A DNA stretch of 64,000 bases from Pontivivens insulae (lineage in GTDB: Bacteria > Pseudomonadota > Alphaproteobacteria > Rhodobacterales > Rhodobacteraceae). Position numbers and translations under genes: made by a program. The notes beneath the pieces were generated by a model that was given only the letters and a program-made list of their open reading frames with translations, did not search any database and was not told where the DNA came from. The stretch covers positions 496,001-560,000 of the forward strand of contig NZ_OMKW01000002.1 of NCBI RefSeq assembly GCF_900302495.1. Reading direction: 5' to 3'. Of the stretch, positions 18,754 through 29,136 are shown in pieces. Position 1 is the first letter of the stretch. Each line of letters begins with the position of its first letter.

Positions 18754-19566
18754 ATGCCTGGGCTGGGCATCATTGCCGGGCGGGGGGACCTGCCGCGCCT
18801 GATTGCAGAGGCACGGGCCGGGGACGGTCAGAACTATCACGTCATCGCACTGCGCGATTTCGCGGGCGACTGGGTTCGGGGCCATCCGCACAGCCGGGTT
18901 GGAATGCTCGAGATCCGAAAATTGCTGGGTGCGCTATCCCATGCCGGTTGCGACGAGGTTGTGATGGCGGGCGGCGTCGAGCGTCCGAAGATCAATCCAC
19001 TTGGCTTGGACACAAAAGCGCTCAGCTGGCTTCCCCGTCTCGTCCCGGCGCTGCGCAAGGGCGATGACGCCGCACTGCGCACGGTGCGCGCGCTGTTGGA
19101 GGGGGAGGGGCTGACCCTGCGCGGTGCGGATGAGGTGTTGGATGGCTTGCAGGTCGGGGCAGGTGTTCTTGGCGCCCATGGCCCGGACGCGCAGGCCCTC
19201 GCGGATATCGAACGGGCGGAAGCGCTCTTGGCGGCCATGGCCGAGCAGGATGTCGGACAGGGATGTGTTGTCCGCGGCGGGCTGGTGGAAGGGGTCGAGA
19301 CGGTGAGCGGCACGGACGCAATGCTCGGTTTTGTGGCCGAAACGCGCGCGACTGAGCCTCGTGGCGGCGTCTTGGTCAAGCGGGTCAAGGCCGGGCAGGA
19401 CCGCAAGCTGGATCTGCCGGCCATCGGGGTAGAGACGGTGCGCCGCGCCCATGCGGCCAATCTGGCTGGCATTTCGATCGAGGCGGACGGTACCCTGATC
19501 ATGGGCAAGGCCGAGGTGGTCGCGGCGGCGGATGAGGCGGGCCTTTTCCTGGTGGCGCGGCCATGA
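18754..19566 (+). CDS. lpxI: UDP-2,3-diacylglucosamine diphosphatase LpxI
   Basis: A 270-residue DUF1009/LpxI protein, the alphaproteobacterial replacement for LpxH that hydrolyses UDP-2,3-diacylglucosamine. Conserved regions include GIIAGRGDLPRLIAEAR, MAGGVERPK and the C-terminal domain block GGVLVKRVKAGQDRKLDLPA. It lies three bases after lpxA and overlaps lpxB by four bases. Confidence 0.94.
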   Translation: MPGLGIIAGRGDLPRLIAEARAGDGQNYHVIALRDFAGDWVRGHPHSRVGMLEIRKLLGALSHAGCDEVVMAGGVERPKINPLGLDTKALSWLPRLVPALRKGDDAALRTVRALLEGEGLTLRGADEVLDGLQVGAGVLGAHGPDAQALADIERAEALLAAMAEQDVGQGCVVRGGLVEGVETVSGTDAMLGFVAETRATEPRGGVLVKRVKAGQDRKLDLPAIGVETVRRAHAANLAGISIEADGTLIMGKAEVVAAADEAGLFLVARP

Positions 19567-20732
19567 AGCTATTTCTGATCGCGGGGGAGCCATCGGGAGA
19601 TCGCCTCGGTGCAGCTTTGATGGCGGGCCTGAAATCAATTAACCCGGATGTAGAGTTCGCGGGCGTGGGTGGCCCGGCTATGGAGGCTGAGGGGCTTTCC
19701 TCTCTCTTCCCCATGCACGAGCTGAGCGTCATGGGTTTGACGGAGGTTTTGCCCAAGCTGCGCAGCCTCTTCCGCCGTCGTGATCAAGCGGCAGGGGCCT
19801 TACTCGCCTCTGGTGCGGATGCTCTGATCACAATCGACAGCCCCGACTTTTGTCTGCGTGTTGCGAAAAAGGCGAAAGCCGCAGGCTTTGCGAAGCCTGT
19901 CATCCACTACGTCGCGCCGTCAGTCTGGGTTTGGCGTCCAGGACGCGCGACCAAGATGGCACGGCATGTCGATCACGTACTGGCTCTATTGCCATTTGAG
20001 CCGCCCTATATGGAAGCGGCCGGGATGACCTGTGATTTCGTGGGGCACCCCGTCGTAGCCGAACCACAGGCAACGGAGGCGGAGGTTGCCGCGCTGCGCG
20101 ACGCGTTGGGTCTGGGAGCAGCACGCACTCTCGTGGTCCTGCCCGGATCGCGCAACGGCGAGGTTGGGCGGCTTGGTGAGATCTTTGGAGAAGCTGTCGC
20201 GAAGGTTGCGACACCAGATATGCGTGTCGTCGTGCCCGTGACCGCGAATGTCGCCGATCATGTCGCGGACGTGACCGCGATATGGGATGTGGACGTCACC
20301 TTGCTCGACCCAAGAGGATTGCCCCCGCATGAAGCGGAGGCACGCAAGCGCGCGGCCTTCGCCATGGCAGACGCCGCATTGGCGGCCTCTGGCACCGTAG
20401 GGTTGGAACTTGCAATGGCCGGGTGCCCCGGTGTGATTGCGTATCGCATGGCTCCGATCACGACATTCCTCGTGAAACGCATGGTGAAGGTGCGGTTTGT
20501 GAACCTCGTGAATCTGCTGCTTGATCGTGGCGTGGTGCCGGAAGTTCTGTTGGACGATTGCACACCGCAGACCATAGCCAACGCGCTCAAACCCGTTCTG
20601 GACGATCCTGCTGCACGAGAGGATCAGCGAAACGGCATGGCACAGGCGATGCAGATGCTGGGGCAGGGCGGGGAGGCTCCGGGCCTGCGCGCGGCGCGTT
20701 CGGTGCTTGGGGCGATCGAGCGTCACGGCTAG
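19563..20732 (+). CDS. lpxB: Lipid-A-disaccharide synthase
   Basis: LpxB, 389 residues, a GT19 glycosyltransferase that joins lipid X to UDP-diacylglucosamine. The family blocks IAGEPSGDRLGAALM, FAGVGGPAMEAEG, YVAPSVWVWRPGRATKMA and LPGSRNGEVGR are all present. It ends the long plus-strand block and is convergent with gltA. Confidence 0.97.
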   Translation: MKLFLIAGEPSGDRLGAALMAGLKSINPDVEFAGVGGPAMEAEGLSSLFPMHELSVMGLTEVLPKLRSLFRRRDQAAGALLASGADALITIDSPDFCLRVAKKAKAAGFAKPVIHYVAPSVWVWRPGRATKMARHVDHVLALLPFEPPYMEAAGMTCDFVGHPVVAEPQATEAEVAALRDALGLGAARTLVVLPGSRNGEVGRLGEIFGEAVAKVATPDMRVVVPVTANVADHVADVTAIWDVDVTLLDPRGLPPHEAEARKRAAFAMADAALAASGTVGLELAMAGCPGVIAYRMAPITTFLVKRMVKVRFVNLVNLLLDRGVVPEVLLDDCTPQTIANALKPVLDDPAAREDQRNGMAQAMQMLGQGGEAPGLRAARSVLGAIERHG

Positions 20733-20773
20733 GCCAGCGCAACCGCGCCGCCCCTTGGGGGCGGAACGGCGCG

Positions 20774-20794
20774 GCGCAACGGTGCCCGTTGCGC
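20774..20794. other. Perfect hairpin after lpxB
   Basis: GCGCAACGG, loop TGC, CCGTTGCGC: nine perfect pairs with a three-base loop. A second GC-rich imperfect hairpin sits just before it (about 20751-20772). Neither has a T-run, so a Rho-assisted stop or 3'-end protection of the lpx mRNA is possible. Confidence 0.5.
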
Positions 20795-20833
20795 GGGTAC
20801 GGTATTCAACGTCTGACTCATCGCGGCCAGAGC

Positions 20834-20852
20834 CCCCGGATCAGGTCCGGGG
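20834..20852. repeat. 7-5-7 palindrome family, copy 1
   Basis: CCCCGGA, TCAGG, TCCGGGG. It has the same geometry (seven-base arms, five-base loop, CCGG core) as elements at 39112, 39171 and 44009, and close variants at 43782 and 43970. All are intergenic. Confidence 0.65.
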
Positions 20853-20873
20853 CATGTGTCGTCTACATTGCAA

Positions 20874-20902
20874 AACGCCCCACCTTTGTCAGGCAGGGCG
20901 TT
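20874..20902 (-). terminator. Probable terminator of gltA
   Basis: Read on the minus strand, AACGCCC (20902-20896) pairs with GGGCGTT (20880-20874), with a small inner CCT/AGG stem, and is followed by TTTG. It lies 26 bases past the gltA stop codon. Confidence 0.6.
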
Positions 20903-20927
20903 CCAAAATTAAAGCTAAGAACGGACC

Positions 20928-22220
20928 TTACCGGTCTTCGACATTCACATAGTCGCGGTAGGCGGCACCGGTGTAGAGCTGGCGCGGACGACCGATCTTT
21001 TGCTTCTCGTCGCCGATCATCTCTTTCCACTGGGAAATCCAACCGACAGTCCGGCTCAGCGCGAAAATCGGCGTGAACATGGAGGTCGGGAAGCCCATCG
21101 CTTCGAGGATGATGCCCGAGTAGAAATCGACATTCGGGAACAGCTTCTTTTCGGCGAAATACGGATCGGCAAGGGCTTGTTTTTCCAGCTCTTTCGCGAC
21201 CTGAAGTACGGGGTTGTTCTCAACACCCAGCAGCTCCAGCACCTCGTCGGCGCTTTCCTTCATGACTTTCGCGCGCGGATCGAAGTTCTTGTAGACGCGG
21301 TGGCCAAAGCCCATCAGGCGGAACGGATCGTTCTTGTCCTTCGCGCGTGCGATGAACTCTGGGATCCGGTCGACAGAGCCGATTTCCTGAAGCATCTCAA
21401 GGCAGGCTTGGTTCGCACCACCATGGGCCGGGCCCCAAAGGCACGCGACGCCCGCTGCGATACAGGCGAACGGGTTCGCGCCGGACGAACCGGCCAGACG
21501 CACGGTCGAGGTCGATGCGTTCTGCTCGTGATCCGCATGCAGCGTGAAGATGCGATCCATCGCGCGGGCGAGGATCGGATCGACGACATATTCCTCTGCC
21601 GGGACGGCAAAGCACATGCGTAGGAAGTTCGACGCATAGTCGAGGTTGTTGTCGGGGTAAACGAAAGGCTGACCGATGGAGTACTTGTAAGCCCAGGCCG
21701 TCACCGTCGGCACTTTCGCGATCATGCGGATCGAGGCGACTTCACGCTGCCACGGGTCGTTGATGTCGGTGCTGTCCTGATAGAAGGCAGACATCGCACC
21801 CATCACACCGCAGACGATTGCCATCGGGTGCGCATCGCGGCGGAACCCGCGATAGAAATTCATCATCTGCTCGTGCAGCATCGTATGCTTGGTCACACGA
21901 CCTTCGAAATCTTCCAGCTGTGCGGCGGAGGGAAGCTCACCGTAGAGCAGCAGGTAGCACACTTCGAGGTAATGCGACTTGGCCGCAAGCTGGTCGATCG
22001 GATAGCCGCGGTGCAGCAACTCACCCTTGCCGCCATCGATGAAAGTGATCGCACTCTCACAGGACGCGGTGGAGGTGAAACCCGGATCAAAGGTGAACAC
22101 ATCTGCCTGCCCATAGAGCTTGGAGATGTCGACAACGTCGGGGCCCGCGGTTGGGCTCATCATACCCAGCTCGTAGTCCTTACCGTCAATGCTCAGCTTT
22201 GCGGTCCGTTTTTCGCTCAT
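20928..22220 (-). CDS. gltA: Citrate synthase
   Basis: A 430-residue type II citrate synthase that condenses acetyl-CoA and oxaloacetate at the entry of the TCA cycle. The active-site regions [15 protein letters not shown] and [19 protein letters not shown] and the N-terminal block [21 protein letters not shown] are present. The preceding 153 bases, up to the gltX stop, contain GC-rich inverted repeats but no gene. Confidence 0.97.
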   Translation of the reverse strand: MSEKRTAKLSIDGKDYELGMMSPTAGPDVVDISKLYGQADVFTFDPGFTSTASCESAITFIDGGKGELLHRGYPIDQLAAKSHYLEVCYLLLYGELPSAAQLEDFEGRVTKHTMLHEQMMNFYRGFRRDAHPMAIVCGVMGAMSAFYQDSTDINDPWQREVASIRMIAKVPTVTAWAYKYSIGQPFVYPDNNLDYASNFLRMCFAVPAEEYVVDPILARAMDRIFTLHADHEQNASTSTVRLAGSSGANPFACIAAGVACLWGPAHGGANQACLEMLQEIGSVDRIPEFIARAKDKNDPFRLMGFGHRVYKNFDPRAKVMKESADEVLELLGVENNPVLQVAKELEKQALADPYFAEKKLFPNVDFYSGIILEAMGFPTSMFTPIFALSRTVGWISQWKEMIGDEKQKIGRPRQLYTGAAYRDYVNVEDR

Positions 22221-22373
22221 TGTGTAATCCCTGTAATCGGCGCCAACCTTGTGGGAGAGGTCAGCAGGACCCCCTCCCGCAAGAGGCGGGGCCCGTGGTG
22301 GAACATGTTGTGGGGATTGGGGCCCCCAGCGCCCCCGAACGTTGCCGGGGGATGGTTCGCCCGTCTCCCCGCG

Positions 22374-23783
22374 TTATGCAGGGGCGAGCTGGTCTTCGAT
22401 CCGGGCAAGGCTTTCGTCGCGGCCCAACTGGACCAGAACGTCGAAGACACTCGGAGACGTCGCGCGACCCGTCAGCGCAGAGCGCATCGGTTGCATGACC
22501 TTGCCAAGTTTGAGGTCTTCTTCCCCGGCGAAGGCCTTGATTTCGGCCTCCAGATCGTTGAGCGACCAGTTAGCATTCCGCAGGCGCTCAGTCAACTTTT
22601 CCAGCATACCACGGGATACATCATCCAGTTGTTTGGCCGCTTTTTCCTCAATTTCGAGGGGGCGTTCGGCGCGCAAATAGTATGACATATCAACAAGATC
22701 AGCGTAGGTCTTAGCGCGATCTTTAAGGGCCGACATTGCCTGTGTAATCTTTTCGTGACGGTGCGTGTCTGGCACCGAATTATGTTGCAGTGCCATAAAT
22801 TCGAGCATCGCTTGCGTCAGTGCAGCGTCATCGGTCGCACGAATATGTTGTCCCGAAAGGTTATCGAGCTTCTTGAAGTCGAATCGAGCCGCTCCTTTAG
22901 AGATCGCGTCCAGACTGAACCACTCGATGGCCTGTTCGGTGGTGAAAAACTCTTCATCCCCGTGGCTCCACGACAGGCGGGCGAGGTAGTTGCGCATGGC
23001 CGCAGCCGGATATCCCATGTCGCGATAGCTCTCGACGCCGGGTGCGCCATGACGTTTCGAGAATTTTGCGCCATCTGGTCCGTGGATCAGCGGGATGTGG
23101 GCGAAGGTCGGGCGCTCCCAACCCATTGCGTCAAAGATGAGCACCTGACGGGCTGCATTTGTCAGGTGGTCGTCTCCACGGATCACATGGGTAACACCCA
23201 TATCGTGATCATCGACCACAACGGCCAGCATATAGGTCGGACTGCCATCTGATCGCAGGATGATCAGATCATCGAGCGTCTCATTCTTCCAGCTCACGTC
23301 CCCCTGTACGGCATCCGCCACACGCGTCTCACCATCGCGCGGAGCTTTCACGCGGATCACGAACGGTGCGTCGGGATGGGTCGAGGGCTCGGCATCGCGC
23401 CATGGGGACTGAAAAACCGTGGATCGCCCTTCGGCCTTTGCAGCCTCACGAAATGCCGCGATTTCATCTTGTGTGGAAAAGCATTTGTAGGCGGCCCCCT
23501 TCGCCAGCATCTCGTTCGCCACCTCTGCATGACGCTCGGCCCGGCTGGCCTGACTGACGGCCTCCCCATCCCAGTCAAGACCGAGCCAGCGCATTCCCTC
23601 AAAGATCGCCTCGGTGGCTTCGGGTGTAGAGCGCGCCTTGTCAGTATCTTCGATACGCAACAGGAACTTGCCGCCATTTGCGCGGGCAAACAGCCAGTTG
23701 AAGAGCGCCGTGCGCGCGCCGCCAATGTGAAGAAAACCAGTCGGTGAGGGGGCAAAGCGGGTGATGACGGGCTGCGTGCTCAT
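22374..23783 (-). CDS. gltX: Glutamate-tRNA ligase
   Basis: A class I aminoacyl-tRNA synthetase of 469 residues. The HIGH-type motif lies in [20 protein letters not shown] and the KMSKS-type loop in [14 protein letters not shown]. Length and domain layout are normal for a bacterial GluRS, which in alphaproteobacteria may also charge tRNA-Gln for later amidation. It is divergent from comEC with a 45-base gap. Confidence 0.97.
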   Translation of the reverse strand: MSTQPVITRFAPSPTGFLHIGGARTALFNWLFARANGGKFLLRIEDTDKARSTPEATEAIFEGMRWLGLDWDGEAVSQASRAERHAEVANEMLAKGAAYKCFSTQDEIAAFREAAKAEGRSTVFQSPWRDAEPSTHPDAPFVIRVKAPRDGETRVADAVQGDVSWKNETLDDLIILRSDGSPTYMLAVVVDDHDMGVTHVIRGDDHLTNAARQVLIFDAMGWERPTFAHIPLIHGPDGAKFSKRHGAPGVESYRDMGYPAAAMRNYLARLSWSHGDEEFFTTEQAIEWFSLDAISKGAARFDFKKLDNLSGQHIRATDDAALTQAMLEFMALQHNSVPDTHRHEKITQAMSALKDRAKTYADLVDMSYYLRAERPLEIEEKAAKQLDDVSRGMLEKLTERLRNANWSLNDLEAEIKAFAGEEDLKLGKVMQPMRSALTGRATSPSVFDVLVQLGRDESLARIEDQLAPA

Positions 23784-23828
23784 AGGAGTTAACCTTTCAG
23801 TAACCGTGCGGACGGCAGGATTTGCCTT

Positions 23829-25922
23829 GTGTCTAAACTGTATGAGCCCCCGGCCACAAGGCGACCGGACCTTGCCTTCCTGCTGCCCTTACTGGAACCG
23901 CAGCGGCGGCGTCTGGTACTCTGGGTGCCCGTCTTCCTCGCAGCCGGGATAGCACTCTATTTCGCCTTGCCTGTTGAGCCTTCGCGGCTGGAATATGGCA
24001 CGAGCCTTATCTTGGGCACTCTCTTTCTGCTGCTTGGGTTGAATTGGCGGCAAAGGCTGCTGAGAGCGGCTACGTGCGGTGCCGTTGCGGCCATCTTGCT
24101 GGGGTTCGGCCTCGCGGCGCATCGGACGCATCACGTCGCGCATCCGGTCCTCACGTCCGATTTTTACGGCACGGTCACAGGAACCGTTGTCGGCATCGGT
24201 CGCAGCGCTGGTGGCAATCCGCGACTGCTTTTGGACGATGTGGTGCTCTATGGCGGTCCGCCGGTCGCGCGGGTCAGGATCGCCTTTGTAGGTCAGGATC
24301 TGGCGGACGGTCTGGCTGGGCGGCGCATCATGGTCACTGCACGCATCGGCCCACCCGGCGATCCGGTAGAGCCCGGTGGCTTCGACTTTCGCCGTATGGC
24401 TTACTATGAGCGGCTCAGCGGTGTCGGCTACACGGATGCGACCGTGTTCATTCAGCCCGATCCCCCTCGCGCTCCGGTTCTAAGGGCCCGGATGCAGGTC
24501 GCAGATGGGTTGCGCACTCGCATGGAGGCGCCTGCATCCGGCTTTGCGGCAGCAATCCTTACGGGAGACCGATCAACCGTCGATCCGGCAAGTCTTGAGG
24601 ATCTGCGAGCCTCCAACCTCGCGCATCTGCTTGCGATTTCTGGTCTGCACATGGGGTTGCTGACCGCCTTCATCTTCGCGTGTGTGCGCGGGGGCCTCGC
24701 TCTGATCCCAAGCGTGGCACTACGCTACCCGATCAAGAAATGGGCGGCGGTGGCGGCCCTGTGCGGCGGGGCGGTGTATCTGGTGCTTTCGGGGGGAGCG
24801 GTGGCCACACAGCGCGCCTTCGTGATGACGGCCGTCGTGCTGATTGCAGTGATCATCGACAGGCCGGCCTTTACGCTGCGCGGCGTCGCGTTGGCCGCAA
24901 CGATCATTCTGATCTGGCGGCCCGAAAGCCTGTTCGGGGCGGGGTTTCAGATGTCATTTGCCGCCACGGCCGCCCTTGTCGCCGTGTTCGAAGGATTGCG
25001 CAGCCAGCCGTGGTGGCGGGATGAGGGCCGGGGCTGGGTCACCCGGTTTCGCGCCCCGATTGCATTGCTGATCACCTCCAGTGTCGCGGGGGCGGCGACC
25101 GCACCGATCGGTGCATTTCATTTCGGGCAGATGAGCCAGCTTGGCCTGATCGCCAATCTGTTGGCGGTCCCGATCATGGGCATGATCATCATGCCTAGCG
25201 CTGTGATTGCCGCCGTTTTGTTCCCCCTCGGCCTTGATGGGATCCCCCTCCATATCGCGCAGGTCGGGATCGAAACCGTCCTGGGCATCGCAGGCTGGGT
25301 GGCCGAATTGCCGGGCGCTGTTCGCTATGTGCCCGCAGCACCGCCTGTTGTCCTGCCCTTGTTGGGGGGGGGCCTGTGTTGGGCGGTCCTCTGGACGGGG
25401 TGGGGGCGTCTCATCGCTTGCCTTCCTGTGGCCTATGCACTGACGCTCTGGTTGCAGGTGGAGCGTCCTCACATTCTGATCGACGCAGGCGGGCGGATGA
25501 TTGGCGTCATGACTGTGGACGGACGCGCCCTCAGCCGGGCACAGGGCAACAGCTTTGCCGCTTCCACGTGGCTGGAAAATGATGGCGATCCCGTAGGACA
25601 GGAGGGGGCGGCGGCACGTTGGGTCGCGCAAGCGTCAACCGGCGCACGCACCATATCCACAAATGACTTCACCCTGCATCACGTCACGGCGCGCAATGTC
25701 TGGCCCGTCCTACCTGACTGTGACGGTCCGACACTCAACCTTGTCACAGGCTGGCAGGGGGACTTGCCGGATCTTTGCGGAACGGTGATCACACGCGCCG
25801 ACTTACAACGCCGTGGGGCACTTGCAATCCGCCTGACCGCGGGACGGCTTGAAATTGTCAGTGTCCATGACGGCCAGCCTGACCGCCCGTGGACGCGGGA
25901 CCGCCGCAGCAGCGATCAATAA
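23829..25922 (+). CDS. comEC: ComEC/Rec2-family competence channel protein
   Basis: A 697-residue inner-membrane protein with about ten hydrophobic segments. The N-terminal DUF4131-like OB part (residues about 40-200) is followed by the Competence domain, including [20 protein letters not shown]. The C-terminal quarter lies where ComEC nucleases carry a metallo-beta-lactamase domain, but I see no HxHxDH motif, so it is probably a channel without nuclease activity. The frame opens with GTG; no in-frame ATG lies nearby. It ends seven bases inside the 3' end of lexA. Confidence 0.9.
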   Translation: MSKLYEPPATRRPDLAFLLPLLEPQRRRLVLWVPVFLAAGIALYFALPVEPSRLEYGTSLILGTLFLLLGLNWRQRLLRAATCGAVAAILLGFGLAAHRTHHVAHPVLTSDFYGTVTGTVVGIGRSAGGNPRLLLDDVVLYGGPPVARVRIAFVGQDLADGLAGRRIMVTARIGPPGDPVEPGGFDFRRMAYYERLSGVGYTDATVFIQPDPPRAPVLRARMQVADGLRTRMEAPASGFAAAILTGDRSTVDPASLEDLRASNLAHLLAISGLHMGLLTAFIFACVRGGLALIPSVALRYPIKKWAAVAALCGGAVYLVLSGGAVATQRAFVMTAVVLIAVIIDRPAFTLRGVALAATIILIWRPESLFGAGFQMSFAATAALVAVFEGLRSQPWWRDEGRGWVTRFRAPIALLITSSVAGAATAPIGAFHFGQMSQLGLIANLLAVPIMGMIIMPSAVIAAVLFPLGLDGIPLHIAQVGIETVLGIAGWVAELPGAVRYVPAAPPVVLPLLGGGLCWAVLWTGWGRLIACLPVAYALTLWLQVERPHILIDAGGRMIGVMTVDGRALSRAQGNSFAASTWLENDGDPVGQEGAAARWVAQASTGARTISTNDFTLHHVTARNVWPVLPDCDGPTLNLVTGWQGDLPDLCGTVITRADLQRRGALAIRLTAGRLEIVSVHDGQPDRPWTRDRRSSDQ

Positions 25923-26599
25923 GTGCGGATCAATCCGACCAGCTTGCCCTGAACCTTCACCTGATCATCGCGATAAACGCGGGTCTCATAGGCCGGGTTC
26001 GCGGCCTCTAGGGCAACGGCAGAGCCACGCTTGCGCAGGCGCTTCAGCGTCGCTTCCTGATCTTCGACCAACGCAACGACGATATCCCCACTATCTGCGT
26101 CATTCTGCTCTTGAATGACAACAATATCGCCATTGTTGATCCCAGCATCGATCATCGAGTCACCCTTGACCTCCAGGGCATAGTGTCGGCCGCCACTTGC
26201 CAACATGCCGCCGGGTACCGCGACAGCCGCGGAGGCCGTCTGGATCGCCTCAATCGGTGTCCCCGCTGCGATCCGACCCATGACCTGCAATTCGACTGCT
26301 GCAGCTTCGACCTGAAGGGCCGCCCGCGGCCGTTCTGTCAATCCGCCAGAAACAACTGTCGGGGTGAAGCCACCCGGCTCGGACGCGTCGGGCATCCGCA
26401 CAATTTCGATCGCACGGGCACGGTGGGCGAGACGTCGGATAAAGCCACGCTCCTCCAACGCCGTAATCAAGCGATGGATCCCGGATTTCGATCGTAGATC
26501 CAGCGCCTCCTTCATTTCGTCAAACGAGGGGGAAACACCGTCCTTCTGAACACGGCTGTGAATGAAGTTGAGCAGATCGAGTTGCTTACGGGTCAGCAT
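25916..26599 (-). CDS. lexA: LexA repressor
   Basis: The SOS repressor/autoprotease, 227 residues. The N-terminal winged helix begins [20 protein letters not shown]. The self-cleavage site is Ala112-Gly113 ([12 protein letters not shown]), and the catalytic pair is Ser148 (VKGDSM) and Lys186 (ATLKRL). It lies 62 bases after moeA with its own promoter and SOS box in that gap. Confidence 0.97.
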   Translation of the reverse strand: MLTRKQLDLLNFIHSRVQKDGVSPSFDEMKEALDLRSKSGIHRLITALEERGFIRRLAHRARAIEIVRMPDASEPGGFTPTVVSGGLTERPRAALQVEAAAVELQVMGRIAAGTPIEAIQTASAAVAVPGGMLASGGRHYALEVKGDSMIDAGINNGDIVVIQEQNDADSGDIVVALVEDQEATLKRLRKRGSAVALEAANPAYETRVYRDDQVKVQGKLVGLIRTY

Positions 26600-26632
26600 C
26601 GGTATTCCCCTTGCAGGTGATATCTCGACCCC

Positions 26633-26661
26633 GTTCTACAAAAGTTCTTGTTTTGTGTCAA
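26633..26661 (-). promoter_or_regulatory. lexA promoter with overlapping SOS box
   Basis: On the minus strand, TTGACA (26661-26656) and TAGAAC (26638-26633) stand 17 bases apart, a near-consensus sigma-70-type promoter. The alphaproteobacterial LexA box GTTC-N7-GTTC (plus strand 26633-26636 and 26644-26647) lies in the spacer and covers half of the -10. LexA binding would block its own promoter, the expected autoregulation. Confidence 0.88.
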
Positions 26662-27831
26662 CTAAAGGTCTGAAAGGGGAACGAAGGGAACACGCGCGCC
26701 CTGTTTCAGGGGCGGAGCATTCGGTTCCCGCACCACAAGGGCGTTGGCATTCGCGATGACGCTGAGCAGTGAGGAATCCTGCCGGTCAAAGACCTTGACG
26801 GTATCACCCGAAACCAGCGCTCGCATGTAATGCTCACGCCCACCATTCGCGCCCAGGTCATGCGATAGGGCCGCACTGCGCCGCGGCAGGGCGCGTTGGG
26901 GCAGACCGAGCATTGCGTCGATCAGTGGTCGAAGGAACACATGGGCACAGACCAGCGCGCTGACAGGGTTTCCCGGTAAGCCGACAATCATCTGCTTCTG
27001 AAAACGCCCGGCCATCAGCGGCTTACCCGGGCGCATCCGAACCTTGTTGAATGACATTTCACCGCCCAGAACCTGCGCCACAACATCATGGTCACCGACA
27101 GAGGCACCACCAAGCGTCACGACCAGATCGCAGTCCGACGCCAGGGCAAGGGTCGCGCTAAGGCTTTGCGCCGTATCCCGTGCGATGGGCATGATATGGG
27201 GCAACGCGCCTTGCGCGCGCAGGATTGACGCGACCCCGTAGATATTCGAGCTGACAATCTGTGACGGACCCGGCGCCTCACCGGGCACCACCAGTTCATC
27301 CCCAGTCGCGATCAGCGCGACACGTGGCTGACGTCGCACGGGCACGTGCGCGATATTCATCGCGGCAAGCAGGGATTGCCGGGCGGGGCTGATACGGCAG
27401 ATATCGAGTGTGTCTCCAACCTCGAAATCTCCGCCAGCCGGTCGCAGATAGGGGCTCTCGTCAAGATTGTCGCCCACCGTGATGGTGTCGCCATCACGCC
27501 GCACATCTTCCTGGATCAGGATACGGTCCGCGCCCTCAGGCACAGGTGCGCCGGTGAAGATGCGCACAGCTGTTCCCGCCGTTACCGTGCCGTGCCAAGC
27601 GCCGCCCGCCGGAATTTCAGCCAGAACCCGGAGTGTGGCGCCGGGAACGATATCGGCACTCCGAACGGCATACCCATCCATCGCGGAGGCGGGGAAGGGG
27701 GGCTGCGTGCGCTGCGCCGCAACCAGATCAGAAAGTACGCGCCCTTCCGCCCGGACCAGCGGCACGACCTCGCCCGGCATCACCCGACAAAGGGAGAAAA
27801 GATGCGAGAGGGCTTCGTCGACTGTGATCAC
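26662..27831 (-). CDS. moeA: Molybdopterin molybdenumtransferase
   Basis: MoeA inserts molybdate into adenylylated molybdopterin. With a GTG start at 27829-27831 the protein is 389 residues, the family norm; longer in-frame sequence upstream is the moaC region in another frame. Motifs include PFPASAMDGYAVR, IFTGAPVPEGADRILIQED and VGLPGNPVSALVC. It starts ten bases after the moaC stop, and translation is probably coupled. Confidence 0.95.
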   Translation of the reverse strand: MITVDEALSHLFSLCRVMPGEVVPLVRAEGRVLSDLVAAQRTQPPFPASAMDGYAVRSADIVPGATLRVLAEIPAGGAWHGTVTAGTAVRIFTGAPVPEGADRILIQEDVRRDGDTITVGDNLDESPYLRPAGGDFEVGDTLDICRISPARQSLLAAMNIAHVPVRRQPRVALIATGDELVVPGEAPGPSQIVSSNIYGVASILRAQGALPHIMPIARDTAQSLSATLALASDCDLVVTLGGASVGDHDVVAQVLGGEMSFNKVRMRPGKPLMAGRFQKQMIVGLPGNPVSALVCAHVFLRPLIDAMLGLPQRALPRRSAALSHDLGANGGREHYMRALVSGDTVKVFDRQDSSLLSVIANANALVVREPNAPPLKQGARVPFVPLSDL

Positions 27832-27841
27832 AAAAGGGGCC

Positions 27842-28312
27842 TCACTCTTCGGCGGCGAAGCGGCCAGACTTTCCGCCGTCCTTGAAGACCAGCCGGATGT
27901 CGGTGATCTGCATATCCTTCTGCACGGCCTTGACCATGTCGTACACGGTGAGCGCAGCAATGTTGACGGCGGTGAGCGCCTCCATCTCCACCCCGGTCTG
28001 ACCCGTCGTTTTAACCGTCGCTTCAATGGCGACACCGCGGTCGTTCAGCTCGAGCTGAACCGAGACTTTCGACAGCGGCAGGGGATGGCAAAGTGGAATC
28101 AGGTCGGCGGTCCTTTTGGCCCCCATGATCCCGGCCAGCTGCGCCACGGACAGAACGTCGCCCTTCTTGGCCTGACCGCTCTTGATCAAGTCAATTACAT
28201 GCTGGGCCATGACGACCTGACCGCGTGCGATGGCTGTGCGAGTGGTGACAGATTTATCCGTCACATCAACCATATGGGCATCGCCCTCGGGCGTGAAATG
28301 GGTCAGGCTCAT
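27842..28312 (-). CDS. moaC: Cyclic pyranopterin monophosphate synthase
   Basis: MoaC, 156 residues, converts the MoaA product to cPMP in molybdenum-cofactor synthesis. The sequence has [18 protein letters not shown] at the N-terminus, then [19 protein letters not shown] and [21 protein letters not shown]. Its start overlaps the trpC stop (ATGA), so the Moco genes are coupled to the trp operon. Confidence 0.97.
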   Translation of the reverse strand: MSLTHFTPEGDAHMVDVTDKSVTTRTAIARGQVVMAQHVIDLIKSGQAKKGDVLSVAQLAGIMGAKRTADLIPLCHPLPLSKVSVQLELNDRGVAIEATVKTTGQTGVEMEALTAVNIAALTVYDMVKAVQKDMQITDIRLVFKDGGKSGRFAAEE

Positions 28313-29112
28313 GCTGGGACCGGGTCAGATAGAAGATTGCGCGTCGCTGCCTCGACATCCTCTTTGCGCATCAGACTCTCGCCAATCAGGAAGGTCCGGG
28401 CACCATAACCGGACAGCTTTGCCAGATCTTCCCGCGTGGCCATTCCGCTTTCAGAGACAAGCAGACGCTCGCCGCCGACGCGCGCTCCAAGATCCCGCGT
28501 CACATCAAGAGACGTCTCGAACGTCTTGAGATTGCGATTATTTATCCCGATCAGGCCGGATTGCAACATCAGCGCGCGGTCGAGCTCCTGCCCGTCATGC
28601 ACTTCGATCAACGCGCTCATGCCCCACGCACGCGCCGCATCTTCTAACTCAGTTGCCTGACTTTCGCTGACTGACGCCATGATGATCAGAATGCAATCCG
28701 CACCCAAGGCTCGTGCCTCGGCCACCTGCCACGGATCGTACATGAAATCCTTGCGAAGAACGGGTAGGCTCACGGCCGAACGTGCCGCGACCAGATAGTC
28801 CTCGTGACCTTGAAAGCTGGGCGCGTCCGTCAGAACGCTCAGGCAGGTCGCGCCACCCCGCTCATATTGCGCGGCGAGGTCTGCGGGCTCGAAGTCGGCT
28901 CGGATCAGGCCCTTTGACGGGCTGGCTTTCTTGACTTCGGCAATCAATGCGTATCGGCCCTCGGACACCTTGCGGCGCAGGGCACCCTCGAAATCGCGTA
29001 CGGGTGACGCAGATTTTGCCGCCGCTTCAACCTCGGCCAGCGGACGCTGCGCCTTGCGGGCTGCGACCTCCTCCAACTTATAGGCTTTGATGCGATCCAG
29101 AACATTGGTCAT
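28309..29112 (-). CDS. trpC: Indole-3-glycerol phosphate synthase
   Basis: TrpC, 267 residues, a monofunctional TIM-barrel enzyme (no fused TrpF). It shows [53 protein letters not shown] and [17 protein letters not shown]. It lies 24 bases after trpD. Confidence 0.97.
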   Translation of the reverse strand: MTNVLDRIKAYKLEEVAARKAQRPLAEVEAAAKSASPVRDFEGALRRKVSEGRYALIAEVKKASPSKGLIRADFEPADLAAQYERGGATCLSVLTDAPSFQGHEDYLVAARSAVSLPVLRKDFMYDPWQVAEARALGADCILIIMASVSESQATELEDAARAWGMSALIEVHDGQELDRALMLQSGLIGINNRNLKTFETSLDVTRDLGARVGGERLLVSESGMATREDLAKLSGYGARTFLIGESLMRKEDVEAATRNLLSDPVPA

Positions 29113-29136
29113 ACAAGTTACTCGTCTTGGCGGGGC

